From the NCBI RefSeq assembly GCF_037120705.1, contig NZ_JAWLJU010000002.1, positions 2,232,001 through 2,296,000 of the forward strand: a DNA stretch of 64,000 nt, given 5' to 3'. Shown one piece after another: positions 1 through 9,245 of this stretch (position 1 is the first letter of the stretch; every line of letters begins with the position of its first letter). Position numbers and translations under genes: made by a program. The DNA comes from Pseudoalteromonas sp. UG3-2 (GTDB taxonomy: Bacteria > Pseudomonadota > Gammaproteobacteria > Enterobacterales > Alteromonadaceae). The notes under the pieces were generated by a model. The model made no database searches, was not told the origin of the DNA, and saw only the letters and a list, made by a program, of their open reading frames with translations.

Positions 1-364
1 AATTGACACCACTACTTCGTCTCTCCAATGAGGCTTTATCAAATAGTTCAACGTCCTCAATAGTTATTTGGGTGAAAATGTGACCTATACTTTCAATTGA
101 TACATAGTCTCCTTTTGAGATATCAGGAATTGTTTCGCAAGGCACTTTGATTCTATTCCTGAACCTATCATCATTTTTCATTTTTAAATTATATTGATAA
201 GTTGATTCAGTTTTAACATCTTTAAAACACTCAAAATATTCAATATAGCCGGATGTATACTTATGATCAGCGACAAAACCTTTTATAATCAAAAAAGCCA
301 TAACAATCATAAGCACAAATGAAAAACCTATGTTTAAATAATCTTTCAGTAAGTTAACTATCAC
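1..364 (-). CDS. Partial small membrane protein downstream of RHS gene
   Basis: An open frame runs leftward from a GTG that overlaps the stop codon of the RHS gene (GTGA) and stays open to the window edge, giving at least 120 residues with no stop. Residues about 11-30 form one hydrophobic segment (GFSFVLMIVMAFLII), followed by a polar, probably extracytoplasmic part. RHS genes are often followed directly by a cognate immunity gene, so an immunity role is possible, but this is position only; the sequence matches no family I recognise. The true start could also be an internal ATG (position about 19 of the frame). The 3' end lies outside the window. Confidence 0.5.
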   Translation of the reverse strand, partial: MIVNLLKDYLNIGFSFVLMIVMAFLIIKGFVADHKYTSGYIEYFECFKDVKTESTYQYNLKMKNDDRFRNRIKVPCETIPDISKGDYVSIESIGHIFTQITIEDVELFDKASLERRSSGVN

Positions 365-2451
365 TTATCTAACTCTTCAATTTGATTTTTTTTAGTAACA
401 GCTTCATTTATATCATTCGCCAAAACTGCACTCTCTCCCCCTGCCGCAATAGCGCCCTTTGTCATACTGCCTGTACCCGAACCAATATTTTTCAGAATAT
501 TTTTCCCGGCGTTTGAAACACCTTTTACTCCAGTGAGGAAATCTCCGGTAGTTGCTAGATTTTCAGCAAGTTTGGGATCATCCGTAATTGCAGATGCTAC
601 TTCTTTAGATAAAGACTCCCCAGACAGACCTTCACCCATTAAAATAACACCTGAAGGAATATTTCCAGTAGCAGCTAAAGCAGCTCCTGCGGCTATTTTA
701 ACAGTATCGCTACCTGATCTTGGAGCAGTGTGTGAAGCATGATTCGCTTTCGCTGCTTTTGAATTTGGAGCCATGGTCACTGACATTCGTTGAGCGCCAT
801 ATGAACTCATTCCTGTTGGATCAGTATATTTATAAGGGTTGTTATTCGCATAAGCGTATCGATTAAAGCCATGTATACCATTCTCAGTATCTAAATGAGA
901 ATAAGCATCAATTGGATCATTAGAGTAGAAACGACCTATGACTGGATCATAGTATCGTGCCTGCATATAACTTAGACCAAGTTCTTTATCAAACTTGTGT
1001 CCCGTATAGCCTACATCGTCCTTTGCCTCCTCTAACGTTTCACCAAACGGACGATAGTGCTGGCGGCTATCTGCCGTTGAGATTGGAATAACATTGCCAG
1101 TTTTAGCAATAAGCTTTTCCCCTAAGTAAATATAATTGATGCCTTCTCCAGTTAATGTGTCGCCTTTTTCACGATACAATAAGGTACCGTCTTGGCTGTA
1201 AAAACTATAACTCGTGCCTTTGGCTTCAACCTGCTTAACTCGACGGTTATGCCCATCATATAAAAAGGTATTTCCTTTCGCTGATACCATTTGATTGGCA
1301 GCATTATAACTAAGCCCAAACGCTCCATTGTGTTTGATGTTACCGCGTACATCGTATTGAATATTGCCATATTTGCCGCTCGTGCCAGTGCCGGTGATAG
1401 AGCTTAATCGGTTATTAGCTCGGTTATAGCTATATGCTAGGTCAGTGTCTTTGCTTTTATACGTCTCAATATTGCCCAGCCCGTCATAAGTAATGGTACT
1501 TTTACCAATTAAATTACCACCATACACGTTGGTCAGACGGTTTAAATCGTCATACACCAAACTAGTCAGACTAAACCCTGGTTACACCATATCTATGATT
1601 TTGGTGACATTGCCATTGTTGTCAAAGCCATAGGTTAAATTGACCACATCATTATTATTGAGTGTATCTTTAATGGTCTTTGGCATTAAACTGATTGGGT
1701 CAATACTCATTGAATGCGTCGCGTTATTACCAAAGGTAAAGCTTTCTAGCATACCATGTGCGTAGTACTTAGCCTCTGTTGCAAACTTGTTTACGATACT
1801 ACCACTTTTATCAATTTCAACCGCTTTGGTGGGCTCACCATATCCATTAGGGCTGTAATACACTTTACTTTGGTCAGGATATTGGGTGTAGGTTTTATGC
1901 TGCAATCCATTGTAGCCATAGGCAACACGGATTGGCGATTGGCCCGAAATAGTGAGTTTTTCTGACTTGATTAAATCTTGATTGGTGTATCCATAGGTGT
2001 GTGTTACCTTGCCTGCGGCTAAAGAAATCACGTTACCATTATTATCCCGAGTGTAAGTCACCGGAGGCGTGCCCGAAGGGGGGTTAAACTGATGGATGTC
2101 ACCTAGGTTATCGTACTTATAACTTGTCGCACCTGCAGGCTTTGTCGTAGTGCACTGGGTGTTGCTAACTCCTTCTTTCTTCCACACTACTTGCCCAAGT
2201 GCATTATACTTTAATACGGTATTGCCAACATCAGGGCGCATAATTAAACATAATTGCTGATGTGCATCATATTTTCGTGTTTCTACCGCGATCACCTCGA
2301 CACTATCAACCCAACTGCGGCCCTTTTGAGTAATTGACTTCACATTGCCCAAGATGTCTACGCCAATTTTTGTGCTCACCCCCTCTGGAGACTCTATATA
2401 CGTTGCAACTTCATAGGCCGGTGCGCCAAACGCCTGGTAAGTGGTGGTGGT
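361..2451 (-). pseudogene. RHS repeat protein, 5'-truncated and interrupted by a stop
   Basis: The leftward frame encodes YD/RHS repeats (many GN.. and Y..GLG motifs) and then a typical RHS core ending (YMQARYYDPVIGRF... NPYKYTDPTG), followed by a polymorphic C-terminal tip of about 150 residues rich in Gly and Ala. The frame is broken by one TAA at 1582-1584; reading through it continues the same frame without loss (IDMV-stop-PGFSLTSLVYDDLNR), consistent with a CAA to TAA nonsense change. The upstream end also stops abruptly: the frame closes at 2454, so the large N-terminal part usual for RHS proteins (often over 1,000 residues in total) is missing. The tip shows no toxin motif I recognise. 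A non-functional remnant is most likely, although the distal part could still be expressed from an internal start. Confidence 0.8.
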
Positions 2452-2695
2452 TTATTATTACGATGCCCCTCAAGGCGTGAGCAATGTAACCTTTACCATG
2501 ACTGGCGGTTCTGGTGATGCCGACATGTACGTGCGAAAAGGCGAGCAACCAACTACCGCCACCTGGGATTGTCGCCCTTATCGCTGGGGTAATGACGAAA
2601 GCTGTAATCAAAGCGATGGCGGCGGCAGATATTGGGTGATGATCAGAGGCTATAATGCATACTCTGGCGTTCAACTCGTTGCCAACCATAATTAA
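2441..2695 (+). pseudogene. Truncated PPC domain (C-terminus of a secreted protease)
   Basis: The 84-residue rightward frame is the end of a bacterial pre-peptidase C-terminal (PPC) domain: YYYDAPQG, GGSGDADMYVRKG, CRPY, NDESC, then GRYWVMIRGYNAYSGV before the stop. Such domains close secreted metallo- and serine proteases of marine Gammaproteobacteria. An in-frame TAA lies directly before the first GTG (2438-2440), and the first beta strand of the domain is missing, so the catalytic part of the gene has been lost. The break coincides within about 10 bp with the break of the RHS remnant on the other strand. Confidence 0.75.
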
Positions 2696-2701
2696 ACCAT
2701 A

Positions 2702-2728
2702 GCGAGCGGGGTGTTCTATCCCGCTCGC
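2702..2728. terminator. Hairpin between convergent genes
   Basis: A perfect 9-bp stem GCGAGCGGG / CCCGCTCGC encloses a 9-nt loop. It lies between the PPC fragment and the stop of the leftward metallopeptidase gene, so it may serve both directions, but there is no strong T tract on either side. Confidence 0.5.
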
Positions 2729-2730
2729 CG

Positions 2731-5538
2731 TTACAGCTGATACCACAGGCTAAACCAAGCACGGTTTTCTCCTGTTAGTTCCCTGCCCTCAACCCGTGCC
2801 GCCCCCATGCTTACACGAAGGTCGGTTAAGCCTGCCGGTGCAAAGTGCACCGCTTTGCCCAATATGCGCTCAGACAAACGCATTGACCATTTGACACCGT
2901 AGCTTTGCGCCACCACGGTACCGTCAAGCTGGTGTTGTTTGTAATATAACTGAGGTTGGCCTTGGCGCCATGACGTCGCAAATTGGTAGCCTAAATAGCG
3001 CTGACCGCTCTGAAAAAAGTGCGGTAACTCGGGAGCGCTTACGGTATCAAAGCTGGCCGGCAAATCGCTACTGGTGGTTCTGCCGCCACCTAAGCTCAGT
3101 GGCATATCACGGCTGTAGCGCTGTTGCACCTGACCATAAAAGGCCACCTGCCAAAGCTTCAACCGAGCATTAACTTGATAGCTGTAGCCTTGAAGCTCTC
3201 CCAACCACTGAGAGGCCGACCAGTTAATCGCCGCACCGTGTAGCTTAGTGTCGCTAAGCCAGCCGCCATCAAAACCATAACTGAGCCCCGACCACTGGGC
3301 GCTGTCACGAACCAAATGGTGACCCCCTAAAGTTGGCGTGATAAAAGCCAAAGGATCGCCAAATCGATAGGCACTCAAAAGGCTGGCTTGTTGCCGATTA
3401 AAGCGGTGATGTGTGGCAAAACTATCTGCACCTGCCTGCTTATCGACTTGCCAGTCTTGATAGGCCACATTGAGTTGGCTTTGCCATTGCCCTTGACGGT
3501 AACTTACCTGCCCATACCCCGCCGCCAAGGCGCTATTGGATATGCTTTGCTCCGCGCCCACTTGCCAAGCCAACTGTTGTAAAACATCCTGTCCCTTCAG
3601 CGCAAGACTCACACTGGCAAACGAGGCGCTATTAAATGCAGCTCCTAAGGCCAAAGAAGTCGCTTGTGGAAGCGCCGAATAGGGCCGCTTCTGTTTTGGT
3701 GAAAGGTCTATGGATGCTGCGGGCAAACGGTGGGGGTGAGGCGCTTTTTGCAATTCAGCTTGGTGATGAACAACATCATTAAGGTTTGTCCAATTCGCAT
3801 TATCGAGCTTATCGACTTTAACTCCGCTGGGGGTAGCATAGCGAGCAAACAGTTGCTCGTCAGGGTTAACCCAAACCTGTTGTAACGGCTTATTACTGGG
3901 TGCCAGCTGCTGCAAAACTCGCCCCTTAGGAGCATACCGTAAGATGTGTAAGTGGCCATCGCGACCAGAAATAAAATAAAGCCAGTCACCGTCATAAGAC
4001 CAATTAAGAGATGCTATATATTGATACTCAGCGGGGAGTTGAATGCTTTCTAACTGCTGACTGGCCATATCATACAAAAAAATCTGCCAGCGCTGATTGG
4101 GCGAGACCTTAGCAAATGCCAATGTCGCTTGGCTTTGACTTAAAACAGGGAAGTCAAAGACATCTCCTAGTTGTGAATCCAGTATGCGACTACTGGTTTG
4201 CTGCGCTAAGTCGATACGCTCGAGCTGGGATAAGCCTTGGCGACTCACCTCAGCAATGAGGGTGTCTTTATCTACAATGGCAAAGCGCCTTACTCCCATG
4301 TGCTGAGTTAGCCGCTTTGTCTCCCCCGTTTCAATATGCCAGACAAATAAATCGTTGATATAAACCTGGTCTGATTGCGGCGTTTTAGCAACGAAATAAA
4401 CGCTATCTTCATCTAACCACTGAGGGTGATAAATACCACCATAATCTCGGGCATCCAATGTTGCCAAACGCTTTTTAGCAAATACTTTGGGAGCGGCATC
4501 AGCAATATCATCTGGGTCGGCAGCCAGTAAAGCTTGATTACCTTCTTCAAAGCGCTTAATCGCCTCGGGATCCGCCGCATTACTGTATACATTGAGCGCC
4601 ATATAGCCCTTTTTATCGCGCTCTACAACTAGAAACTTGTCTGCACTGGGCGCCAAGGCAATGTCGGTAGCCGCAAAGCTAAACTGCTGCCACAACTCAC
4701 TGCTATCCTCTTGCTCTTGTTGCATGGCTGCATAGGTATACTCTGCCACAAAGCGGCGATACAGTGTTTTGGCCGATGCCGCAAAAGCCCCCCGAAAAGC
4801 TTGCTCAAAACTGCGCTCTTTGACAGCCTGAGCTCGGGTCCAGACCGCATCCAGTGTCTGTTCGCCATAATTATCTTCAAGCCAAGCAAGAAAGCGCACT
4901 CCCACTAAGTAGGCCATGGAGCCCGATAAATATTCTTGGTTGTCATTACTGAGTTCGGCGTAGCTAGGCAGCGCACCTTGCTGGGCATAATAGCGAACCA
5001 CGCTTTCGCTGTAATTATAGTATAGTCGCCCACGGCCTGTTAAGCGCGATTCTAACAAGGTGGCATACCCTTCACTTACCCAGCGCGGTAACACCGCATC
5101 GAGTAAATCGCTAATATCATAAAGATCGCGCCAACGCTGTCGCCAAGCATGGCGGCTAGGCTGTGACATATGCACCAAATGAATGTATTCATGTAATATA
5201 AGAAGCTGTTGCCAGCTGCTGTGATTGGCGATCATCGAGTCGGCCTGCGGCGGGGTGACTTGTAGTGCTATCATGGGGTTATCACTGCTGGGCAAAGCAA
5301 AACCATTGGCGAGATTACTGGGGTCATAAATAATGACATCAGCTCGCCCAGGTAATGCTCGGTTTTGCTGCGCTAACACTTGTGTGCGTACCACTTCCAA
5401 CTCAGTGGCAGCAGAATAGGCCCATTGCGACAGTGCTTCGGGAAAATGTACGTTAAAGTGTTGTGTTTGTATTGTTTGCCAAGTGGCCTTGGCATGAAAG
5501 CAGCTTAGCCATAATAAAACCGTTAGTACTATTCGCAT
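2731..5538 (-). CDS. Secreted gluzincin metallopeptidase with TolB-like propeller and C-terminal barrel-like region
   Basis: The 935-residue protein begins with a signal peptide (residues about 1-18, cleavage near HAKA). Residues about 110-160 carry a zinc peptidase site: HEYIH (H116, E117, H120) and, downstream, the third ligand in WVSEGYA (E156), the arrangement of gluzincins of the peptidase MA clan. Residues about 270-600 look like TolB/WD40-type beta-propeller repeats (SYDGDWLYFISGRDGHLHI and similar). The last 300 residues are rich in alternating aromatic strands and end in WFSLWYQL, ending in an aromatic residue and suggesting an outer-membrane barrel or barrel-like domain. The substrate is unknown. 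It stands 78 bp behind the small membrane protein and may be read from the same Fur-type promoter. Uncharacterised family; catalytic assignment rests on the motif. Confidence 0.75.
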   Translation of the reverse strand: MRIVLTVLLWLSCFHAKATWQTIQTQHFNVHFPEALSQWAYSAATELEVVRTQVLAQQNRALPGRADVIIYDPSNLANGFALPSSDNPMIALQVTPPQADSMIANHSSWQQLLILHEYIHLVHMSQPSRHAWRQRWRDLYDISDLLDAVLPRWVSEGYATLLESRLTGRGRLYYNYSESVVRYYAQQGALPSYAELSNDNQEYLSGSMAYLVGVRFLAWLEDNYGEQTLDAVWTRAQAVKERSFEQAFRGAFAASAKTLYRRFVAEYTYAAMQQEQEDSSELWQQFSFAATDIALAPSADKFLVVERDKKGYMALNVYSNAADPEAIKRFEEGNQALLAADPDDIADAAPKVFAKKRLATLDARDYGGIYHPQWLDEDSVYFVAKTPQSDQVYINDLFVWHIETGETKRLTQHMGVRRFAIVDKDTLIAEVSRQGLSQLERIDLAQQTSSRILDSQLGDVFDFPVLSQSQATLAFAKVSPNQRWQIFLYDMASQQLESIQLPAEYQYIASLNWSYDGDWLYFISGRDGHLHILRYAPKGRVLQQLAPSNKPLQQVWVNPDEQLFARYATPSGVKVDKLDNANWTNLNDVVHHQAELQKAPHPHRLPAASIDLSPKQKRPYSALPQATSLALGAAFNSASFASVSLALKGQDVLQQLAWQVGAEQSISNSALAAGYGQVSYRQGQWQSQLNVAYQDWQVDKQAGADSFATHHRFNRQQASLLSAYRFGDPLAFITPTLGGHHLVRDSAQWSGLSYGFDGGWLSDTKLHGAAINWSASQWLGELQGYSYQVNARLKLWQVAFYGQVQQRYSRDMPLSLGGGRTTSSDLPASFDTVSAPELPHFFQSGQRYLGYQFATSWRQGQPQLYYKQHQLDGTVVAQSYGVKWSMRLSERILGKAVHFAPAGLTDLRVSMGAARVEGRELTGENRAWFSLWYQL

Positions 5539-5616
5539 GTCCTTTCCACCTTGCTTGCTTTATCACTGAAGCTTAGCAAGAGATGGTTTGCATTAGTTAG
5601 GTTTTTATTGGCGGCG

Positions 5617-5859
5617 TTACAAAGAGTGATTCATATTTGCTGGGGTGATAGCCAGCTTTAATACCGCAAAGGCAATAATAAACACCATGAGCACCAGTTC
5701 AGTGGTTAAGCCGGAGCGCCACATAGCCAATGCCAGCGAGGCAGCACTACTTAACACCGTCAAGCTCGCAGCGGTTTGCATTTTTTTGCGTCGAGATTTG
5801 GCCAGCTTGGCTGCTATGTAGAAGCTGACAGCGGCGAAGCAATAGAAAAAGAGGGTCAT
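5617..5859 (-). CDS. Small membrane protein
   Basis: The protein has 80 residues if started at the ATG at 5859, which has AAGGAG seven bases upstream; a longer frame up to 5892 lacks such a site. It contains two or three hydrophobic segments: residues about 1-17 (TLFFYCFAAVSFYIAA), a middle stretch after a basic RRKK loop, and TTELVLMVFIIAFAVLKLAI near the end. The family is not recognised. It is the first gene behind the Fur-type promoter at 6011-6038 and precedes the metallopeptidase gene, so a link to iron-responsive expression is possible. Confidence 0.7.
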   Translation of the reverse strand: MTLFFYCFAAVSFYIAAKLAKSRRKKMQTAASLTVLSSAASLALAMWRSGLTTELVLMVFIIAFAVLKLAITPANMNHSL

Positions 5860-5884
5860 TATTAGCTCCTTGCTAAAGTAGACT

Positions 5885-6001
5885 AATACCAATCCGCATT
5901 AATACTTACTCAATTTGAGGGAGCAAATTCGACGCTAACTGCGTTGAAAATTTCTTATTTAGAACAACTAAATAGACCACTTAATTAAGCGAATTGGTAT
6001 A
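5885..6001. repeat. 117-bp intergenic inverted-repeat (MITE-like) element
   Basis: The ends are imperfect inverted repeats: ATACCAATCCGCATTAATAC on the left against the complement of TTAATTAAGCGAATTGGTAT on the right. The inside is AT-rich with no open frame of note. It resembles a high-copy intergenic repeat of Pseudoalteromonas genomes as I remember it; copy number cannot be seen from one window. It lies between the Fur-type promoter and the small membrane protein gene, so it would be transcribed as part of the leader. Confidence 0.6.
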
Positions 6002-6010
6002 ACCTCTTTT

Positions 6011-6038
6011 ATTATATGCTAATGATAATTATTATCAA
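6011..6038 (-). promoter_or_regulatory. Sigma-70 promoter with embedded Fur box
   Basis: Reading leftward there is TTGATA (6038-6033), a 16-bp spacer and TATAAT (6016-6011). Across the -35 and spacer, positions 6018-6036 read GCTAATGATAATTATTATC, which matches 17 of 19 bases of the classical Fur box GATAATGATAATCATTATC. The arrangement predicts iron-dependent repression of leftward transcription into the small membrane protein and metallopeptidase genes. Confidence 0.7.
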
Positions 6039-6046
6039 GTAGGTAA

Positions 6047-6898
6047 TTATAGCCAACGAATTGAGGTGCTTAAGGTGTGGCTTTGCCCAGGCTCTAAATG
6101 CACCGCGTCTTCCATCACATTCGCCGCCTCTAAACACAACATGGTATGGTACTCTTCGTCGTTAAAGTTGCTTAAGCGCTTTGATTTTTCAACCCAAGGA
6201 TTCCAAAGCACGCAAGACTGGGAGTTTTCACGCTTGACCTCTATGATCCCCGCTGGTGTGTTAATCGTTTGCGTGGCGGTTGCTTGGGTATAAACCATGT
6301 CGGTTTCTCTTGCGAATCCCACCACCTCGGTTTGCGCAAATGGCCCTTCACCAAACTCTATGTAACTGGCTCCTTGCAGGCCATCGACTGTGGTGTTGCT
6401 AATTTCTGGGGTAGGAAAATAGGTATGCAGGGCTTGAGTAAGAGTAAACGCTTGCTTGCCCGTATTGGTGTTAGTCAACTTAACCGTGAGTTGCTCAGAC
6501 AGCACAAACTCCACCGCCAGCGTCGATTCATGCGGCCAATACTGCTCATCGACCTGCAGCATTGGCAGGGTTAATTTAACCTTAATCTCTGTGGCTGTTT
6601 CTTCTACGGTATCTGCGCGCCATAGTAAGTTACGCGCTACGCCATGAATTGGCCAGTCACTGTTTTTATGCACTCCAAACCAAGGCCAGCAAATAGGAAT
6701 GCCGCCGCGCACAGGTTTACCTTCCATGTAGTCTTCGGCTTGCGACACCCAGATCAAATTGTTTTTTCCTGCAGGGATAAATTCAGTTAACTGCGCTCCT
6801 TGAAGAAAGATTTTTGCCTGGCAAAGTGATGAGTTTACCGCAAGGTATTCAAGCCCAGACTCAGTGCGCTCAATGGCTACAGAAGGTGATAGTTCCAT
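6047..6898 (-). CDS. yeaD: D-hexose-6-phosphate mutarotase (YeaD family)
   Basis: The roughly 283-residue protein is of the aldose 1-epimerase superfamily, YeaD branch, which interconverts alpha and beta anomers of glucose 6-phosphate and related sugars in the cytoplasm. Recognisable blocks are FIPAGKNNLIWVS, VRGGIPICWPWFG, PIHGVARN (with the active-site His of this fold) and LHTYF, then a C-terminal LCLEAANV.. LEPGQ. The start is placed at the second ATG (6898) because AGGA lies six bases before it, while the ATG at 6904 abuts that site. It is a single gene; nothing around it suggests a pathway partner. Confidence 0.85.
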   Translation of the reverse strand: MELSPSVAIERTESGLEYLAVNSSLCQAKIFLQGAQLTEFIPAGKNNLIWVSQAEDYMEGKPVRGGIPICWPWFGVHKNSDWPIHGVARNLLWRADTVEETATEIKVKLTLPMLQVDEQYWPHESTLAVEFVLSEQLTVKLTNTNTGKQAFTLTQALHTYFPTPEISNTTVDGLQGASYIEFGEGPFAQTEVVGFARETDMVYTQATATQTINTPAGIIEVKRENSQSCVLWNPWVEKSKRLSNFNDEEYHTMLCLEAANVMEDAVHLEPGQSHTLSTSIRWL

Positions 6899-7016
6899 GG
6901 TCATTCCTAGGTCAATTTGATAATAACTTTACCATACCACTTAACGCCGTTGAGTAAACTGTTATCAAAAGAAACTGAAATAGTTTCAACCACATCAGCA
7001 TTAACCGCTCAGCGTG

Positions 7017-8975
7017 TTATACCTTAAACTTACCTACCAACTCCGCGAGCTTATCTGACAAGCTTTTTAGCTGTACTCCATTGTCGTTAGTGTTTGCAGC
7101 AATATCGCTGACGTTATCCGCCGCGTTTTTGATCTCAACCACATTGCGGTTTATGTCTTCCGCTACATGCTGTTGTTGCTCAGCAGCGGTGGCGATTTGG
7201 GTATTTAAGTCGCTGATGTTCACTATCGACTGAGTTATCTCGCTAAACTGTTGCTGCGCCGAGTTGGTTAACTCCACCGTTTGCTCGGTGACATCCAAAC
7301 TCCGCTTCATTTCGCCAGAAACCTGCTCACTCATTTTGCGTAACTTATCGAGCTGAGAGGCAATTTCTTCGGTGGATTCCGAGGTACGCTGTGATAACGC
7401 CCTTACTTCATCGGCCACGACCGCAAACCCTCGACCATGCTCACCGGCTCTCGCCGCTTCGATTGCTGCATTTAAAGCCAGTAGGTTGGTTTGCTCGGCA
7501 ATACCGCGAATGACGCTCAAAATAGACATGATGTTTTCGCTTTCGGAGTCGAGCTGCATGATGTCTGAGGTCGCTTTATTTATTACTTCAGACAAAGACG
7601 CCACGCTATCAACCGATTGAGTAATAACCCTTTGGCCAATTTCAGAAGCTTGCTGCGTTTGCCCTGCCAGTTCAGCTGCATTAGCACAACTTGCCGCCAC
7701 CTCATTTGCCGTGGCCGCCATTTGGTTAATTGCCGTCGCGGCCATTTCCAAGGCTTGCTGTTGTTGATCCGTGGCGCCATTTAATTGCTCTGACTGCTCT
7801 GCCGTAAGCGTGGCAGTGGTGCTTACCTGTTGAGCACACTCATTGATTTGCTTCACCAACTCGGCAATTAGGTTTAAGAATAAGTTAAAGCTGTTGGCTA
7901 ATTTGCCGGTTTCATCTGCGGTTTTAATATTCAGGCGTTGAGTGAGATCGCCGCCCCCTTGAGAAATTTCAGTAAGACCATCACTCACCTCGACAATAGG
8001 TCCAGAGATCAACTTCGAAATGTAGCTGGCTAACAGTAAAAACACCACAATTAATACAATACTGATCAGCACAATGGTAATGGTCATATTATTCGCCGGT
8101 GCCATTACCTCGCTTTGCTCCACTAAACCAATAAACTTCCAGCCAAGCTCCGGAGAAGTATAAATATTGGCATAATAGTCTTTGTCATCGATTTCCAGTT
8201 CAAACAGCCCTTCTCTGTTCTGTGCCAGCTCGCGATAACGACCATTATCGACCTTAGATAATTGTTTAAAACGGTAATCCGCATGCTTTACGTCTACTAG
8301 GACATTACCCGTGTCTTCCACCAGCATCAGATAGCCGGTTTCACCGAGTTCAATATCACTGATAATCTTGGTCAGCCCTTTGAGTGAGACATCCATCCCG
8401 GTAACACCCACCGTGCGGCCACCTTGTTGGATGGCTTTAACGGTAGAAACAATGACCATATCATCGGCAGCCCAGTAGTAGGCGCTGGTGCGTACGGTGT
8501 CTCCTCCGGCCTCTTTACCGGTCATATACCAGGGCCGCTGGCGCGGATCGTAGTTAGCGTTCACATTCCCCTGTGGCCACTGAATATAACCACCTTGCTC
8601 ATTCCCCATGTAAATATAAGCAATGCCAGGATGAGTCTCGCCAAAGTGTTCGAACAACGAAAACGCTTTGCGCTCCGTGTTACTGTTTGCCATGGAGTTA
8701 AGCATGGTGGCCGACGCCGCAGACATATAGGTTTTGACATCTTGTTTTGCCGCTTGAACCCGGCCATGTGATGCTAAATAGTCAACGTCTTTGGCTATTT
8801 CATCAAAAAACATCACGATACCGTTATCGACTTGCAGCGCTTCGCGGTCACTGAGCTGAGAAAAGCTCTCAACAGCCTGTTGGCGCGTTTGATTGATCAC
8901 CAACACCGTAATGATGATCAAAGGAAGGGCGATTGCTGCGGCAAATGAAGCTTTTAATTTGTATGAAATATTCAT
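7017..8975 (-). CDS. Methyl-accepting chemotaxis protein with dCache sensor
   Basis: The 652-residue protein has a first transmembrane helix at residues about 8-28, a periplasmic region of about 270 residues with double-Cache features ([39 protein letters not shown]), a second helix ([19 protein letters not shown]), a HAMP domain and a cytoplasmic signalling domain with the highly conserved hairpin tip [22 protein letters not shown]. It should couple a small ligand, often an amino or organic acid for this sensor type, to CheA/CheW; the ligand is not deducible. The ATG at 8975 is preferred to the upstream start at 9002 because the protein then begins right before the first helix, as in the family. 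It is divergent from the porin gene. Confidence 0.88.
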   Translation of the reverse strand: MNISYKLKASFAAAIALPLIIITVLVINQTRQQAVESFSQLSDREALQVDNGIVMFFDEIAKDVDYLASHGRVQAAKQDVKTYMSAASATMLNSMANSNTERKAFSLFEHFGETHPGIAYIYMGNEQGGYIQWPQGNVNANYDPRQRPWYMTGKEAGGDTVRTSAYYWAADDMVIVSTVKAIQQGGRTVGVTGMDVSLKGLTKIISDIELGETGYLMLVEDTGNVLVDVKHADYRFKQLSKVDNGRYRELAQNREGLFELEIDDKDYYANIYTSPELGWKFIGLVEQSEVMAPANNMTITIVLISIVLIVVFLLLASYISKLISGPIVEVSDGLTEISQGGGDLTQRLNIKTADETGKLANSFNLFLNLIAELVKQINECAQQVSTTATLTAEQSEQLNGATDQQQQALEMAATAINQMAATANEVAASCANAAELAGQTQQASEIGQRVITQSVDSVASLSEVINKATSDIMQLDSESENIMSILSVIRGIAEQTNLLALNAAIEAARAGEHGRGFAVVADEVRALSQRTSESTEEIASQLDKLRKMSEQVSGEMKRSLDVTEQTVELTNSAQQQFSEITQSIVNISDLNTQIATAAEQQQHVAEDINRNVVEIKNAADNVSDIAANTNDNGVQLKSLSDKLAELVGKFKV

Positions 8976-9245
8976 GGATCTACACCGTACCATTGATATC
9001 AAAAATATAGTCTACTGACGGAATAGAGCAAGGAGCGGGCTAAATTGTTAAATTTTCATTATTTATTGGTCAAAATTTGTCTCTGGAAATAGAAAAGTTT
9101 ATGATCTTTCGGGCATAATGCTCCAGAAATTTCAAAAAAGTTCATTTTTTAGGCTATTATTATCCATGCTTGTCATAAGCATTGGAAACATTAACCTTTT
9201 ATTTGTTCGAGATTTTGCGCTCAATCATTTAACAACGGGATATAT

